Positions 1-8,790 of a stretch of 64,000 bases of DNA are shown here, one piece after another. Source of the stretch: Ordospora colligata OC4 (Eukaryota; Microsporidia; Ordosporidae); NCBI RefSeq assembly GCF_000803265.1, contig NW_014575407.1, positions 235,547 to 299,546 of the forward strand, given 5' to 3'. Positions within the stretch are counted from its first letter, which is position 1; each line of letters begins with the position of its first letter. Made by a program: the position numbers and the translations under genes. A model generated the notes under the pieces. The model was not told the DNA's origin and did not search any database. It worked only from the letters and a program-made list of their open reading frames with translations.

Positions 1-2
1 AG

Positions 3-119
3 AAGAGGAAGCAGGTTGAGAATGCACTGAATCCCATCCTTAAGAAGAGATTTGAGTTTCAGCTTTGTACACTTTTAAGTGAGTTAGAAGAGCTTAAGAA
101 GCGACTAGGCATTGAATGA
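3..119 (+). CDS. C-terminal end of an unidentified protein (5' part outside window)
   Basis: Frame 3 is open from the window edge and ends at TGA 117-119, giving 38 residues rich in Lys, Glu and Leu. The last part (LLSELEELKKRLGIE) looks like an amphipathic or coiled-coil helix. The fragment is too short to assign a family. It is followed by about 150 bp with no gene before the next start. It is reported because the frame is open and the codon use fits the neighbouring genes; chance openness cannot be excluded over so short a stretch. Confidence 0.5.
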   Translation, partial: KRKQVENALNPILKKRFEFQLCTLLSELEELKKRLGIE

Positions 120-270
120 TTGCATAGTTGAATAGATATGTTTTTATGGGATACAAGTATGAATAAAAGTAAATGAATACTGTATTGTGATTGGCAAGTC
201 CTGCTTCATGCATTAGAGCAGTATTTCAGAAATGGTTTTGCAAGACGAAAAAATTACTCCTTGGGTTTGA

Positions 271-966
271 ATGAAGTCCAACATGAATCTTAAGATATTG
301 AAGTTAGCAGCGGTAGAGATACTAGCACAGAGTGGATTTGACAGGACGACTGACCAAGCACTCAATGTGCTTGCCGATGTGATGAGGCTTTACATCGAGC
401 AGCTTGGACATCGAATGAAGCAAAGCCACGAGAAGGGTGTTGTTGCTGAGTTGATGTATGGGATTGTTGTTGACGAGCTGTATGAGGAAAGTGAGTACCA
501 TACAGCAGAGCTTCTTTCGTTTCTGCGCTATCAGATTACGATCAAGAATTACCTCAGCGATAGATACAATGTGGGGAGCGAGGAGTCGATTCTGCATGTG
601 CTGAGGGTTCTTCCGAAGAATTCACAGCTTCGGATGCTTATGAGAAGCGGGGGGAGCTTGAGCGAGATTAACAAGGTGGAGAGAGATGCTCTTGAGGAGG
701 ACCTGAGCATTGATGAGTTCACTAAAGTGTTTATAGAGTCGAGCCTAAAAGAAAATAGTAAAAAGGAAGATGAAGAATATAAATTTCAACTTGTTAGTTT
801 TATTGGAGAAGAGGAGGGAACGAAGAAGATTCGAATAAGCGATGGGGAGTTTAACGGAATGCTGGAGGGAAGAAAGGAAAGACATGAGCTTTTTAAACAG
901 CCTGTGACTTTTGCAAGTGACTTTTGTGGATGGAAAGACCGGCATGTTTTCAAGGAGTATGAATAA
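271..966 (+). CDS. Bromodomain-associated (BTP) histone-fold protein, TAF8/TAF3/Spt7-like
   Basis: The 231-residue protein opens with a stretch (about residues 6-50) that fits the BTP histone fold of TAF3, TAF8 and Spt7: LKLAAVEILAQSGFDRTT, then LNVLADVMRLYIEQLG. Such proteins pair with a second histone-fold subunit (TAF10 in yeast) inside TFIID or SAGA in the nucleus. The middle is helical, residues 145-190 are acidic and the tail is basic. No bromodomain or PHD finger is present, so the protein is reduced to the fold plus a short extension. Start ATG 271 has GGG 9 bp upstream (ttgggtttga). The choice between TAF8, TAF3 and Spt7 cannot be made from sequence alone. Confidence 0.72.
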   Translation: MKSNMNLKILKLAAVEILAQSGFDRTTDQALNVLADVMRLYIEQLGHRMKQSHEKGVVAELMYGIVVDELYEESEYHTAELLSFLRYQITIKNYLSDRYNVGSEESILHVLRVLPKNSQLRMLMRSGGSLSEINKVERDALEEDLSIDEFTKVFIESSLKENSKKEDEEYKFQLVSFIGEEEGTKKIRISDGEFNGMLEGRKERHELFKQPVTFASDFCGWKDRHVFKEYE

Positions 967-1057
967 TGCTTTGCATTGATGAAATTAAATGTATTTCTGG
1001 GACATATAAAAGGGGCTGATAATTTAGTTTGTTATTGATGAAAGGAGCTGGAACCCC

Positions 1058-2251
1058 ATGGGAACGTGCCAGAACTGTTCATCGGAGGAATTCACAACCG
1101 ACACGATGCATGGAGCAGTGTACTGCATGGTGTGTGGGATGGTGCAGGAGGAGAGCGGAATAGTTGCAGCATTGAATTTCAACACGGAAGGATGCAAGGC
1201 AACGCTGAATGGGCAGATGGTTGACATTGAGTCACGGAATGTTGGTACAGGATTTGTTGATCCGAGCTACTATATTAAGAACACAATAAGTGGAATATGT
1301 GCATCGCTTGGGCTTGGTGGAGATCATATTGAGTGCTCGTTCAGATGGTACAAGCTGCTTCTGCAGCACAACCTGAGTAAGGGGAAATCTATACTTTACA
1401 CACTGAGTGCATGCATATATATTGTGTGCAGACAGGAGGGAACGCCACACATGCTGATGGACTTTTCAAATGCGCTTCGGATTGATGTGTTTAAGATTGG
1501 AAAGAGTTTTTTGAGGATAACGAGTATGTTGAATATAGACATACCTTTGATTGATCCGTCACTGTATATGCCACGGTTTGTGTCGCGCCTGAGGTTTGAA
1601 AGCAAAGATGTACTGAGTCTGTCACTGAGGCTAATCAGTAGGATGAAAAGGGACTGGATAGTGGTTGGTAGAAGGCCAAACAACTTGTGTGGAGCAGCAC
1701 TACTGGTGGCATCGAGGATAGTTGGGGAGGAGAGAAGTATCTATGAGATTGCCAGGACTGTTCATGTGTCTGTGAGCACGATCAACAGAAGGCTGAAGGA
1801 GATTGGAGACACGGAGAGTGCGAATCTTAGCATTGAGGAGTTCAATGCGACATGGCTTGAGAAGGAAGAGGATCCTCCGGCAGTTAAGATGATGAGGGTG
1901 ATAATGGAGAAGGTAAAAGAGCAGGAACTTGAGTCAGGAAGCAGCGAAAGCATTCCATACTCAACGCCTCAGAGCAGTATTGACAGCGAAGGATCGTACG
2001 ATGAGGATGAGATTGATAGGAACATTCTTTCGCCTGAGGAAAGCAGGAAGAGAGAGATTGTATGGGAGGAGATGTATGGAGAGTTTATGAGTGAACGCGA
2101 AAAGCGAATGAAGAGTGGGGTGAAGAAGCATAGAAAGAAGAGAAGGATTGAGGAGTATGATTCGATTGTTGATGCATTCAGAAGTCTTGAGAAGAGAATG
2201 TCAGGGAAGCTGAACTATCAGGCAATTGAAAGCATCTTTGACAATCTGTGA
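1058..2251 (+). CDS. BRF1: TFIIIB subunit BRF1 (TFIIB-related factor)
   Basis: 397 residues. An N-terminal zinc ribbon uses C4, C7, C23 and C26 (MGTCQNC, then YCMVCG). Two cyclin-like repeats follow at about residues 70-260, with the family phrases NNLCGAALLVASRIVG and VHVSVSTINRRLKEIGD. A basic C-terminal segment (about 330-375, RKREIVWEEMYGEFM) matches the Brf homology region rather than TFIIB, which ends after the second repeat. BRF1 with TBP and Bdp1 places RNA polymerase III at tRNA and 5S genes. ATG 1058 follows CCCC directly (ggaacccc), the local start signal. Family identity is secure. Confidence 0.93.
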   Translation: MGTCQNCSSEEFTTDTMHGAVYCMVCGMVQEESGIVAALNFNTEGCKATLNGQMVDIESRNVGTGFVDPSYYIKNTISGICASLGLGGDHIECSFRWYKLLLQHNLSKGKSILYTLSACIYIVCRQEGTPHMLMDFSNALRIDVFKIGKSFLRITSMLNIDIPLIDPSLYMPRFVSRLRFESKDVLSLSLRLISRMKRDWIVVGRRPNNLCGAALLVASRIVGEERSIYEIARTVHVSVSTINRRLKEIGDTESANLSIEEFNATWLEKEEDPPAVKMMRVIMEKVKEQELESGSSESIPYSTPQSSIDSEGSYDEDEIDRNILSPEESRKREIVWEEMYGEFMSEREKRMKSGVKKHRKKRRIEEYDSIVDAFRSLEKRMSGKLNYQAIESIFDNL

Positions 2252-2371
2252 TTTACAGATCACATTTTTAAATAAAGCATTGCATGGCATTGAGTTTTTG
2301 TTTGTGAATCTTTTGAAACTTTGCAGAGAATATGTGGTATAAGTAGCTGGTGTATGCTTTGAAGATATTTT

Positions 2372-2641
2372 ATGGCAGATGAAATTACCAATGAGATTGA
2401 AGGGGAGATTGAGGAACTGCAGGATGTGTTAAAAGATGAACTTAGGAAGCAACGAGAGCTTGCTGATGTAGAGGAAGGACTGCTTGAGCAGACATTTACG
2501 CTGGAGAAGACAACTGAACAGCACAGAGAAGTAGCATCTGCAACCAAAGCAAAGATGTTTTGGAAAAACTTCAAGTATTTGATTGCAGGGATAATTGCAG
2601 GTGGATTCCTTCTGATTTATTTGATTTCTTTCATTCTGTAG
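2372..2641 (+). CDS. SNARE-like tail-anchored protein (synaptobrevin/VAMP type)
   Basis: 89 residues: an acidic N-terminus, one amphipathic coiled-coil stretch (about residues 12-60) with heptad hydrophobics, then KMFWKNFKYL and a single C-terminal membrane span (about 67-88). The basic-aromatic junction WKN before the anchor is typical of synaptobrevins (YWWKNLK in animals). The protein would sit on transport vesicles and zipper with Q-SNAREs. There is no longin domain. I could not fix the zero-layer residue (R25, Q27 or R28 are near), so R- versus Q-SNARE class is open. The start is plain ATG with no clear CCC signal. Confidence 0.6.
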   Translation: MADEITNEIEGEIEELQDVLKDELRKQRELADVEEGLLEQTFTLEKTTEQHREVASATKAKMFWKNFKYLIAGIIAGGFLLIYLISFIL

Positions 2642-3093
2642 TTTCATCTACTGTATGTATATAGACATATGAATCCAAGTGAATGTATTGACTTGTAATT
2701 AGATGATATTTGAGTGTAATACAAACTCAGTAAACCATCTTTATAATGATATTTTTGTTGTAGAATTGTTTAGTATACTTTAGTAAAGACGTTTGGTAGA
2801 GATGTTTTTCAAATATATTTGGGAATTTCCATTAACAAATGTTATCTTCTGTTCATCAACATTATTAGGATTACACGAATAATATAATATACGACTGATG
2901 ACACAGCATCTAGTTAATAGAATGTAAAAGTGCAATAATGATCATGCATATACATCAAAAATAGCGTTTTATGTGTATTAACAAGCATAAATTTACATTA
3001 AACATCGCAATATATGCAGCATACACTCACTGTATTCGTATCATTGGTGTGTCTTGCTTTCAGACAAATTCAAGAATTCCTGACCCTCCCTAA
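2642..3093. other. 452-bp intergenic stretch, no gene seen
   Basis: A+T-rich spacer between the SNARE-like gene and the exportin gene. Neither strand holds a convincing open frame, and no tRNA-like TTCGA loop was seen. The only recognisable element is the CCC start signal at its right end (gaccctccctaa before ATG 3094). Confidence 0.6.
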
Positions 3094-5325
3094 ATGAAAA
3101 GTAGGCTTGAGGAACTCCTCTTCAAACTTAAGAGCGATCCCTCAGTAATGCACGAAATAGAGTGCGAAGTTGAAAAATACATTAACCACCCAGACCTGTC
3201 GCCTGTTAAAGCACTACTTGCGTCTAACACAATGGAAGCTGTTTTCTATGCATTGAAGGTTGTTGAACAGCGAATCAAGGCCAAAAAGATGGCGGGTGTA
3301 TCTTTGAGAGATGAGGCGGAGTTTATGAAAGACACAGTCAAGGATGTAAAAACAAGGAAATCGGCACAAGTGTTTGCCCTACTTGGTCTTTACGAATGGC
3401 CCAACGAGTTTCCTGAGTTTTTTTCGATCATAATTGACTTTCTTTCGTATGGAGATAAGATGGGATACATGGTACTGGATAATTTTATGTACCTGTGCAA
3501 CTACAGCCAGGAAATCAACGAGGAGAGGAAGAGCGAACTGAAGAAAGGGTGTGCAGTTATGGCAAATGCATACATGCCGTTGTTTGATGACTCTCATGCG
3601 GAACATATTATTCCTATTCTCACAGAATCACTGAAGATGATGCCAAAGACATTTGATTGTGGAATTGTGCTTAGGAGAGGAGCAGAGTTTCCAAACAAGA
3701 CGATTGAGTTTTTATGTGATGGAATGAGCATGTTTGATTTAGGGGACGTGGTTGAGCTTATATCGAAGATGGAGGTGTGTCAAGGAGTGATAATGTGTTT
3801 GAATGGATTGAAGGACAAGGCGCCGAAGATCCGTAATCTATGCAAGATGTATGACTATGTGTTCAAAGGGCTTAGGAAGGATGTGTATACATTTGGCGCA
3901 TCAATAGAGTTCTGGACGAAACTTTTTGGACAAGGCAGCTCACCTGAACTTGTTGCAGAAGTACTGACGGAGGTTGTTTCGATATATCTGAGCATTGACG
4001 AATATCAGAGACAAGAAGTGGAGGGTGAGGTGTATGGGGTTTTCAACGTTGTGTGCAAGAACTATCCGAAGTGTGCCGTTGAGTTTTTGAGCATGAATGG
4101 AGACTATATAGGAAGGAAGCTTGCACTTCACTTTGTAAGGAAGGTTTTTGGAGCACCAGGTGCAGAACTGATGACCGACGGACATGAATTGAAATTTAAG
4201 GATCCTGTTGTGTGCTGTGGACTTGCTTTGTGTAATAAGGACTTTTCAGCAGTGGAGTATATTCAATACTTTGACTTGAATGAGAAAGAGCCGTGCAAGC
4301 TGATAATCAGTATTCTTGAGATGTTTGAGCTGTCTGATGAGCAGTTAAAACATATACTAGGCCAATGTGATGTCAAGGACAAGACGTATGCAAATGATGT
4401 GATCGCCGAGTGTCTTATGAAGCTTGGACAGGAAGAGCAGTTTAGTGGAGAATGGACACATGATGAACTCATGAGACTTTTTTTCTATCTTAAAAAGCGA
4501 CCTGGGAATTTCCAACAGTACGCAAATGCATACTTTGAAGTGTTTCTGAAAAGGGAGCCGTTTGATAGGTGCTTTGCAATTCTTAAGATGTTTGGAAGCA
4601 TTCCTAGCGAGGTATTACAAAGGATGTATTTTGGCATAGACACATACATGCTTAAGGACCTGGGATGCTTCAACAGGGATCTTCTTGGATACATTGATGA
4701 GCAGAGGCTGTTTATCAGAAAAGAAGTGGCAAGGCTTGTCAATGAATGGAAAGAGATTGAGGATCCTGAGGATCTTGTTTCTTGTACAAAGTCGTTAGTG
4801 CAAGCGATTAGGTATTCGATGGCTCGTTTTAAGAGCAAACATATGATGTATCCGTGTATAGATGAGCTTGTTGAGATTTTGCAGATTGATGATCCTGGCG
4901 TGGTAAGAAAGGTATCTGAGACATTCAGTATATGCCCTAATAATTTTGATACGTTTAGAGCTGTGTATTTGTTTGTACTATCGTATAATTCTGGGGCATT
5001 AGAAAGCACGCACCCATCGATTGTGGCTTCTTTAGCAATATGCATTGTACAGGAGGATGGAGCAAAGGCATTTGCAGAAGTGCTTGGAATAGATCTACAG
5101 AAATGCATCAATTTGCGAAAGGATGTAATGAAGTCTCCTACAAGACGATCACAAGCACTTATTAGAGTGTTTTTGCAAGATTACAAAGGAAAACCACTTA
5201 ACTCTCTGTATGCAAACACCTTCAAAGTCGAGGGACAACACTTTTTCAAGAAGACAGCAAAGAACGAAGCCAACGCTACTGAGTTTGAAATCAGTAGGTC
5301 TTTTTTTGAAAGTGAAATCCAATAA
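3094..5325 (+). CDS. Exportin/importin-beta family nuclear transport receptor
   Basis: 743 residues, all helical, with the N-terminal pattern of exportins: LLGLYEWPNEFPEFFS at about 95-110, then a helix pair ending in YSQEINEERKSELKK, as in CRM1/exportin-T-type HEAT-repeat carriers that bind RanGTP. The protein would carry cargo through nuclear pores. It is shorter than yeast Crm1 or Los1 (over 1000 residues), in line with reduction in microsporidia. I cannot decide between Crm1, Los1 (tRNA) or Msn5. ATG 3094 follows ctccctaa. The stop (5323-5325) lies 4 bp from the stop of the convergent MRT4 gene, so transcripts must overlap. Confidence 0.65.
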   Translation: MKSRLEELLFKLKSDPSVMHEIECEVEKYINHPDLSPVKALLASNTMEAVFYALKVVEQRIKAKKMAGVSLRDEAEFMKDTVKDVKTRKSAQVFALLGLYEWPNEFPEFFSIIIDFLSYGDKMGYMVLDNFMYLCNYSQEINEERKSELKKGCAVMANAYMPLFDDSHAEHIIPILTESLKMMPKTFDCGIVLRRGAEFPNKTIEFLCDGMSMFDLGDVVELISKMEVCQGVIMCLNGLKDKAPKIRNLCKMYDYVFKGLRKDVYTFGASIEFWTKLFGQGSSPELVAEVLTEVVSIYLSIDEYQRQEVEGEVYGVFNVVCKNYPKCAVEFLSMNGDYIGRKLALHFVRKVFGAPGAELMTDGHELKFKDPVVCCGLALCNKDFSAVEYIQYFDLNEKEPCKLIISILEMFELSDEQLKHILGQCDVKDKTYANDVIAECLMKLGQEEQFSGEWTHDELMRLFFYLKKRPGNFQQYANAYFEVFLKREPFDRCFAILKMFGSIPSEVLQRMYFGIDTYMLKDLGCFNRDLLGYIDEQRLFIRKEVARLVNEWKEIEDPEDLVSCTKSLVQAIRYSMARFKSKHMMYPCIDELVEILQIDDPGVVRKVSETFSICPNNFDTFRAVYLFVLSYNSGALESTHPSIVASLAICIVQEDGAKAFAEVLGIDLQKCINLRKDVMKSPTRRSQALIRVFLQDYKGKPLNSLYANTFKVEGQHFFKKTAKNEANATEFEISRSFFESEIQ

Positions 5326-5329
5326 ATCT

Positions 5330-5890
5330 TTAATTTTCAGATACTCTTATCAAGCCTGAGGACTGCATGATACAAAGGACAGGTAGTTTTTTTTCCTTTA
5401 GTCTTTTCCCGAAGAACTTAAGGATGGCTGCCTTTGAAGCATCGATTGTATCTTTTTGTTCGCACACAACATAGTCTTCAGTCAGCTGCATTTGTCCATC
5501 CTTGCAAGAAACTGGCAGGAGTTCCTGTATATTTTTGTTTCTGACGGCCTGTTTTTCTATGATACCGCGATGCTGAGCAACATCATTTTCTTCAAGAAAA
5601 TCCATGTAGTGATATGACTTTATGGTTTCCATTGCAGCTTCTCGTCCAAATACAAGAAAGTATGTTCCCTTTGGCACAGATGGGATGTTGTAAAGTGCAC
5701 TTGCCATCTTCTTCTTAACAAAAAGAATTTTTGCTTTTCCTTCAAACTCCTCTCTCATCTTCTTGATCATAATATTCGGAAGATCCGGATTTGTAACGAA
5801 TGCCACACATGGATAGTCTTCTGCATACTTCTTGATTTTCTCCAGATCATTATTTCGTCTTTCCTTATTTTTCTTTGAAACGGTTCCCAT
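5330..5890 (-). CDS. MRT4: Ribosome assembly factor MRT4 (P0-like)
   Basis: 186 residues related to ribosomal stalk protein P0 but without its acidic C-terminal tail, the hallmark of Mrt4. The basic start MGTVSKKNKERR is typical of nucleolar Mrt4. The uL10 core follows (VAFVTNPDLPNIMIKKMREEF; ILFVKKKMASALYN), then an insert ending GIIEKQAVRN. Mrt4 holds the place of P0 on the pre-60S subunit and leaves when the stalk is built. The start has tcccctagt directly before ATG. It is convergent and nearly abutting with the exportin gene. Confidence 0.88.
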   Translation of the reverse strand: MGTVSKKNKERRNNDLEKIKKYAEDYPCVAFVTNPDLPNIMIKKMREEFEGKAKILFVKKKMASALYNIPSVPKGTYFLVFGREAAMETIKSYHYMDFLEENDVAQHRGIIEKQAVRNKNIQELLPVSCKDGQMQLTEDYVVCEQKDTIDASKAAILKFFGKRLKEKKLPVLCIMQSSGLIRVSEN

Positions 5891-6144
5891 ACTAGGGGAT
5901 ATGCATTTTTCTATTCATAATGGGATGTGTTTTTCTATCATGTTATGCTATGCTGTTCGTAATGTATATAAGTTTCATTTATGGCAGTATGAATTTTACT
6001 ATCATGTTATGGTATTCATAATGATAAACCTTTAATTCACATTGTTAAGCTTTCCCATTACAATGCATAGCATATGATGCATCTATTTAGCTTAAATAAG
6101 GCGATTGCAATTATGACCTGGCTTTATGTACTGTAATATGTGCT

Positions 6145-6414
6145 TCAGATAACACCTATGTTTTTCATGATGAATACTAGAATTACAGACGAGACAATGA
6201 ACATCACCACTGCAAACCATGTCAGTACAATGCTTACTTTTGCATCTCTTTGATACGTATCTACATACATTGCTTTGCTTGGATTAAGTATCACAAAGTG
6301 CGCTTCATCATCTGCATTCAAGTGCAAATTGCTCTTTCGTATCTCTTCGGCCCTTCTATCTATCTGTGCAATGAGTCTGCTCTTATGCTCATTTCCTATA
6401 ATCAGGTTCAACAT
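6145..6414 (-). CDS. Small tail-anchored membrane protein, unknown
   Basis: 89 residues: a charged N-terminal helix (AQIDRRAEEIRK) followed by one hydrophobic span at about residues 62-86 (IVLTWFAVVMFIVSSVILVF) and a five-residue tail. The topology suggests a tail-anchored protein with its head in the cytosol. No family was recognised; a divergent SNARE or small ER protein is possible. The start lies 233 bp from the divergent PPX1 start, and this spacer carries two AAGGAG motifs (6450-6467) and no CCC at the start. The frame may be a gene mainly because of its clean membrane topology. Confidence 0.5.
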   Translation of the reverse strand: MLNLIIGNEHKSRLIAQIDRRAEEIRKSNLHLNADDEAHFVILNPSKAMYVDTYQRDAKVSIVLTWFAVVMFIVSSVILVFIMKNIGVI

Positions 6415-6647
6415 ACAGTCTCCTCACTTCAAGTTATTATATTGTTTAAGGAGGATTAAGGAGTGTACTCACGTCCCTTTATTTGAAAGGAGGCTTATGC
6501 ATCTAAAAATAGTGATGGTGTTATTTAATGCAAGAACCTGTGAATCTTTGAACCTGCATTATCACAAGTGATAATATATGCATAATATTGAAATAAAGCA
6601 AACGTGCCACTTGCTGCAGTTTTCTGTTTCAGGTTTTGTTTTTTAGT

Positions 6648-7865
6648 ATGGACAGGGGCAACAGTATGACTCTACTTCAGAAGAGACTGAATGCATTCTT
6701 CAAGCTCAATCAGGAACGAATCCAGCATGGAGACATAACAATTGCAATGGGAAATGAGGCATGTGACCTTGATTCATTCATCAGCTCTCTGGTTGTAGCA
6801 TATGCTGAAGATGCGATTCATGTGGTCAACATGAAAAAAGATGTATTCATGGCAAAAGGAGAACTGATGTGGATCTGTAGTAAGTTTGAGATAGATGTCA
6901 ATGACCTAGTGTTTTTTACAAAGCCTTCACTACACTTTTCTAAAAAGGCAAGAAAACTTGGTGCATACTTTGAATTTGAAGGCGAGAAGCATCAGGTAAC
7001 AGGAAAGAAAATCAAATTATTGCTGACTGACCACTGCAAGCCTGCTGATGTGTTTGATGATTGTGAAATTGAGCTGATAATTGACCACCACGCACTTTCC
7101 TCACATGTTTCACCAGCAAAAAGAATGTACATAGACCTGGATGTTGGATCAGCAACTACGCTGGTTTCTAAATACCTGGGAGACGATCTTACAAAGAAAA
7201 CACACTGTAGCACACTTTCAAAAAGATCAAACAAAGTGAGAGACATGGATCAGGAAACACTTTGCTCTGCATTTGCAAGGCTTTTACTGATTCCCATTCT
7301 TATTGACACTGGGTACCTTAAGAGACGCACAAGCCATTTTGATGTCTTTGAATACAGGAAGCTAAAAACGATGGCCGGTATAAGTAAGAAAGAACTGAAG
7401 TGCATAGTCAAGGAGCTGAAGTGTGCAAGGCACAATGACTATGAGCACGAGACAAGCCTTATTCTACAGAAAGACTTCAAAATGTTCAGTCATAGGAAGT
7501 TTGTATTTGGAGGATCTACAGTTAAGTATTCGTTTGAGGACTGGGTAGATAGAGAAGGCAAGGAAATATCAGGAGTGCCTCTGAAGGAGATAGGAATGGC
7601 ATTGATGCTACAAATAGAAAGCTTCCGCAAATCCATGGGACTTGACTTCTTCTTTGTTGCAACGAAGAACAAAGGAATCAGAAGTATAATATTTTCAAGC
7701 TTTCCATTCATGAAGAGCCTTGTGAGTAGGAATGGATTAAAGGCCATAAACTACAAAGGGCTTGAATACTACAATGCAGACAAGAAATTTACCAGGAAGA
7801 TCCTTGTTCCAGAAGTTATCGATATTATTGATAGCTATGTTCAAGGAGTGTTCAGCAATGACTAA
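6648..7865 (+). CDS. PPX1: Exopolyphosphatase PPX1 / PRUNE-type DHH phosphoesterase
   Basis: 405 residues. DHH-family metal-binding motifs are complete: GNEACDLDS (35-43), TDH (127-129) and DHH (146-148), with DVGSATTLV further on. A C-terminal DHHA2-like domain follows. The enzyme removes terminal phosphates from inorganic polyphosphate in the cytosol. Length fits yeast Ppx1 (397). I take ATG 6648; an in-frame TTG upstream (6636) is not a eukaryotic start, and ATG 6666 is an alternative. The upstream sequence is T-rich and ends ttttttagt; no CCC is seen. Confidence 0.88.
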   Translation: MDRGNSMTLLQKRLNAFFKLNQERIQHGDITIAMGNEACDLDSFISSLVVAYAEDAIHVVNMKKDVFMAKGELMWICSKFEIDVNDLVFFTKPSLHFSKKARKLGAYFEFEGEKHQVTGKKIKLLLTDHCKPADVFDDCEIELIIDHHALSSHVSPAKRMYIDLDVGSATTLVSKYLGDDLTKKTHCSTLSKRSNKVRDMDQETLCSAFARLLLIPILIDTGYLKRRTSHFDVFEYRKLKTMAGISKKELKCIVKELKCARHNDYEHETSLILQKDFKMFSHRKFVFGGSTVKYSFEDWVDREGKEISGVPLKEIGMALMLQIESFRKSMGLDFFFVATKNKGIRSIIFSSFPFMKSLVSRNGLKAINYKGLEYYNADKKFTRKILVPEVIDIIDSYVQGVFSND

Positions 7866-8072
7866 ATAAAGCTTGATATAACATTATTATTTAGTTTACA
7901 ATGAGATTTATTATTGTTTATATAATTAAAACAGTTAAGATATTTATATTTGCAAGGATTGAATCACTGATCATAAATAAATCAGATACACTGTTATTAT
8001 CTAATACTTCACAATTTGTTTATTACAATACAATATCAGCTGAAAGGTCCTGATGCTGTTTCAGTAGGCATA
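7866..8072. other. A+T-rich spacer between convergent PPX1 and HAP5
   Basis: 207 bp between two stop codons. It contains an AATAAA directly after the PPX1 stop (ctaaataaagc), the likely poly(A) signal. No open frame or repeat of note. Confidence 0.5.
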
Positions 8073-8684
8073 TCAAGAGTCATGTTCTCTATTAAATGAG
8101 ATATCAAAGGCATTTCTATAATCGCTTGGATGCACAGTATTTCCAGTTGCATCAGGAACGTCGCCAATCCCTCGGCATTCCCGTGCATAAAAGTCTTGCT
8201 GATGAATCTGTGTTGCCGGCCCATTCATCATCATTCGCTCATTAAACATATGCTGCTGCATATATGCTTCCTGAGGCTCTGAGTCAATGTCTTCTCGGCT
8301 TTGCATCTTTTCTGATCCAATGCTATTGAAAACATGAGCAAAGTCATTCCTAGGAACGACATATATCAAAAAGTCAAATATTTCCGAAGTCTTCACCGCT
8401 GCTGTCAGATCAGACTTCTGCAGAATCCTCCGGTTGTTTTCCTCCGTGTTTATCCAGGCACGAAGCGTAAGCTCTTCAACAAATTTCTCAGTCACCATTG
8501 AAAACAAAATCGGTACTTCTGATGCCACCATCCGCACTCCCTCCTCAACCTTCATCAGTCTTTTGATCCTTGCCAGCGGCAAACTCAGCTCCTTAAGTAT
8601 TATCCTATCCTCCGCAGACTCCTTGAATACCTGATGCCAGAACTTACTGATCCTTTCGTTTGATAGGCTGTAACTACTCTTCAT
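8073..8684 (-). CDS. HAP5: CCAAT-binding factor subunit NF-YC/HAP5
   Basis: 203 residues. The histone-fold domain at residues 15-112 matches NF-YC closely: FWHQVFKE, LPLARIKRLMK (35-45), ELTLRAW (71-77), and FDFLIYVVPRND (103-114). NF-YC pairs with NF-YB and then NF-YA to bind CCAAT in promoters. The C-terminal 90 residues are low-complexity, rich in Met, Gln and His, as in activation regions. GGG abuts the ATG (gaaggg). In yeasts the HAP complex controls respiration genes, which microsporidia lack, so the targets here must differ; that is inference. Family call is secure. Confidence 0.92.
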   Translation of the reverse strand: MKSSYSLSNERISKFWHQVFKESAEDRIILKELSLPLARIKRLMKVEEGVRMVASEVPILFSMVTEKFVEELTLRAWINTEENNRRILQKSDLTAAVKTSEIFDFLIYVVPRNDFAHVFNSIGSEKMQSREDIDSEPQEAYMQQHMFNERMMMNGPATQIHQQDFYARECRGIGDVPDATGNTVHPSDYRNAFDISFNREHDS

Positions 8685-8790
8685 CCCTTCAATTCGTCAA
8701 TACAAGTTAAATATGTTTTCTAACACAAAACATGTTTCAAATCATTTAAACAATCCAAATCTTTAATGTTACACTTCTCTCCTCCAGGTA

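Noticed and set aside
4485..5111. 208-codon open frame on minus inside the exportin gene
   Set aside because: It is antisense to a well-supported gene, Ser/Leu-rich as expected from the reverse complement, and has no start signal.
6601..6650. Intron before the PPX1 start (ctgtttcag, ttttttag)
   Set aside because: No 5' splice site after an upstream ATG in the right frame was found, and ATG 6648 gives a complete protein.
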